This document shows, piece after piece, positions 19,140 through 20,365 of a stretch of DNA of 20,365 nucleotides; position 1 is the stretch's first letter, and every line of letters starts with the position of its first letter. Source of the stretch: Clostridiales bacterium (GTDB taxonomy: Bacteria > Bacillota > Clostridia > Tissierellales > Sedimentibacteraceae); assembly GCA_003487955.1 (NCBI GenBank), contig DNNJ01000189.1, positions 1 through 20,365 on the forward strand. Reading direction: 5' to 3'. Made by a program: the position numbers and the translations under genes. Under the pieces are notes generated by a model, which saw nothing but the letters and a program-made list of their open reading frames with translations, ran no database searches and was not told the origin of the DNA.

Positions 19140-19938
19140 ACCGGCTGCAGTAATATCAAAAGAGCACGATGAATATTTAAAATCAATCAATAAAGAAAAA
19201 AACTTTATAAGAATTACACAAATTTTGATTTTTGTTTTTGGAATAATATTTTGGGAAGCAGCAGCAAGAAATAATTTAATAGATACATTCCTTACAAGCA
19301 GTCCGGGAGCAATTTTTGGATTGATTGTAAAGTTTGTTAATGATGGAAGCTTATTTAAGCATTTATATATTTCCACAATGGAAACAATAGGCGGATTTTT
19401 TGTGGGCACTGTTGGCGGCTTATTAATTGCAATACTTTTGTGGTGGTTTAGAAAATTAGCTAAAATAATGGACCCTTACATTGTTATTTTAAACAGCCTT
19501 CCTAAAACAGCCTTAGCTCCCATAATTATATTGTGGGTAGGAATGGGTTATTCAGGAATAATAGCTACAGCTGCATCCATTTCCATTGTTGTCACCATTA
19601 TGACATTATACACAGGATTTACAAGTGTAGAAACGGATAAGATTATTCTCTTAAAAACAATGGGAGCAAATAAATTTCAAGTTTTAAGAAAGGTAATAAT
19701 ACCTGCTAACATTCCAAACATTTTAAGTGTTATAAAGGTCAACATAGGATTATCCTGGATTGGAGTTATTGTTGGAGAATTCTTAGTTTCAAAAGCAGGA
19801 ATAGGATACTTAATTTTGTATGGCAGCCAAACATTTAAATTAGACCTTGTAATGATGGGAGTATTTGTTTTAGGAGTAATTGCAGCAATTATGTATGTCT
19901 TTTCCTCTTGGCTTGAGAAAAAAATAATTAAATATTAA
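19120..19938 (+). CDS. NitT/TauT (SsuC/TauC)-type ABC transporter permease
   Basis: A 272-residue inner-membrane permease. About 30 charged residues precede the first membrane segment (ITQILIFVFGIIFWEAAA), then FLTSSPGAIFGLIVKF, TMETIGGFFVGTVGGLLIAI, PKTALAPIIILWVGMG, and the EAA-type docking loop KTMGANKFQVLRKVIIPANIP (about 187-207), ending LSWIGVIVGEFLVSKAGIGYLI. It overlaps the ATPase gene by 20 bp. It resembles the permease at the left edge of the window in family, so two related importers, or two parts of one split system, lie about 18 kb apart. The substrate is unknown. Confidence 0.9.
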   Translation: MWKKKNEPAAVISKEHDEYLKSINKEKNFIRITQILIFVFGIIFWEAAARNNLIDTFLTSSPGAIFGLIVKFVNDGSLFKHLYISTMETIGGFFVGTVGGLLIAILLWWFRKLAKIMDPYIVILNSLPKTALAPIIILWVGMGYSGIIATAASISIVVTIMTLYTGFTSVETDKIILLKTMGANKFQVLRKVIIPANIPNILSVIKVNIGLSWIGVIVGEFLVSKAGIGYLILYGSQTFKLDLVMMGVFVLGVIAAIMYVFSSWLEKKIIKY

Positions 19939-19977
19939 CTAACCATGAAAATGAAGATATAATATATCATCTAATTG

Positions 19978-20000
19978 ACTGTCTCACACGAGACAGTTTT
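19978..20000 (+). terminator. Rho-independent terminator after the NitT/TauT-type genes
   Basis: ACTGTCTC/GAGACAGT, an 8-bp perfect stem with a 4-nt ACAC loop followed by TTTTAT, 40 bp after the permease stop. It ends the ATPase-permease unit and confirms no binding-protein gene follows in the operon. Confidence 0.85.
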
Positions 20001-20011
20001 ATCATATGTAT

Positions 20012-20064
20012 GGAGACACACCTCCCATAGTGGGAAAATCTTTGCTGGCAGGAGGAATGTCCCC
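20012..20064 (+). repeat. REP-like palindromic repeat, distant copy
   Basis: GGAGACA pairs with TGTCCCC (one A-C mismatch), then CCTCC pairs with GGAGG, where copies 1 and 2 have CCTTCT with AGAAGG. The changes are compensatory. The CACC...GGAATGTCCCC frame and an inner GGGAAAATCTTTG are shared with the copies around the tRNA. TTTTTT follows at 20066-20071, so it could also stop transcription. Confidence 0.7.
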
Positions 20065-20085
20065 GTTTTTTGTACCCATTACATC

Positions 20086-20114
20086 TTGAAACATAATTAA
20101 AATTATGTTAAACT
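20086..20114 (+). promoter_or_regulatory. Promoter with palindromic spacer before the last gene
   Basis: TTGAAA (20086-20091), a 17-bp spacer and TAAACT (20109-20114). ACATAATT (20091-20098) and AATTATGT (20101-20108) form a perfect palindrome filling the spacer, suggesting a repressor site. The A at 20091 is shared with the -35. Confidence 0.5.
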
Positions 20115-20147
20115 AATACAGAAAATTTAAAGAAAGGAATATTACAA

Positions 20148-20365
20148 ATGACAGCTGAATCAATATTTTATCCGCTAATATTTATAGTATTAATATACTT
20201 TTTATTTAAAAACACTAAAAACAAAATGAAATTTAAAAAAGAAAACATGGAAGTTTTGCTTTTATTGGATGAGGACGATAAAAGGGTTCACTTGATGGCA
20301 AGATTACTTATGGCAGTAATGATTTTGTTAACCGGCATAATGATACGTGGATTGATGGAAACAAA
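20148..20365 (+). CDS. Small membrane protein of unknown function, cut by window edge
   Basis: The first 72 codons are visible: MTAESIFYPLIFIVLIYFLF, a membrane segment, then a basic stretch (KNTKNKMKFKKE), an acidic one (LDEDDKR), and a second hydrophobic segment (LMARLLMAVMILLTGIMI). No family was recognised. AAAGGA lies about 8 nt before the ATG and a promoter is 34 bp upstream, so it is a separate unit from the ABC genes. The 3' end is beyond the window. Confidence 0.65.
   Translation, partial: MTAESIFYPLIFIVLIYFLFKNTKNKMKFKKENMEVLLLLDEDDKRVHLMARLLMAVMILLTGIMIRGLMET

Overview
The window reads as chromosomal DNA of a low-GC, anaerobic, Gram-positive bacterium of the Clostridia/Tissierellia type. 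The reasons are AT-rich coding with strong AGGAGG-type ribosome binding sites, a TM1266-type [FeFe]-hydrogenase regulator, an FeoAB ferrous iron importer paired with a DtxR/MntR-type repressor, and a sigma-54 activator driving a peptide-uptake operon. The genus cannot be fixed from the sequence alone.

Left block (1-2490). On the minus strand lie a TM1266-family regulator, a lipoprotein substrate-binding protein and the start of a NitT/TauT-type permease that runs off the left edge. This operon has a clear promoter whose -10 sits inside a perfect palindrome, and a leader with a terminator and a mutually exclusive antiterminator. Upstream are a small XRE regulator (minus) and a divergent GNAT-like protein (plus).

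tRNA/gltX block (2491-4604). One promoter precedes a tRNA-Glu(CTC) and a long-form glutamyl-tRNA synthetase gene. The tRNA sits between two near-identical 54-bp REP-like palindromes; a shortened copy and a second type of GGGGACGGGGTT palindrome are also present. A further copy of the 54-bp element lies at 20012-20064.

Central sigma-54 island (4605-15187). A minus-strand sigma-54 activator (receptor-like N-terminus, PAS-like region, AAA+, and a winged-helix-like C-terminus in place of the usual Fis helix) is divergent from a seven- to eight-gene plus-strand operon: nitroreductase, M19-like dipeptidase, hydantoin/Asp-Glu racemase, and a complete Dpp/Opp importer (binding protein, two permeases, two ATPases). 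A well-spaced -24/-12 promoter (GG-N10-GC) lies before the operon, and inverted repeats suitable as activator sites lie 100-200 bp upstream, one of them straddling the activator's own promoter. The inferred role is inducible uptake, cleavage and racemisation of a small amide or peptide substrate, possibly containing D-residues. The dipeptidase (HxH in place of HxD) and one ATPase (H-loop His lost) carry unusual active-site changes.

Iron block (15220-17943). feoA-feoB on the minus strand are divergent from a DtxR/MntR-type regulator. A palindromic operator sits over the -35 position of both promoters.

Right block (17944-20365). A roughly 186-bp imperfect foldback separates the regulator from a tiny minus-strand gene. 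Then come a NitT/TauT-type ATPase and permease with no binding protein beside them, a good intrinsic terminator, another REP copy, and a promoter with a palindromic spacer driving a small membrane protein cut by the right edge.
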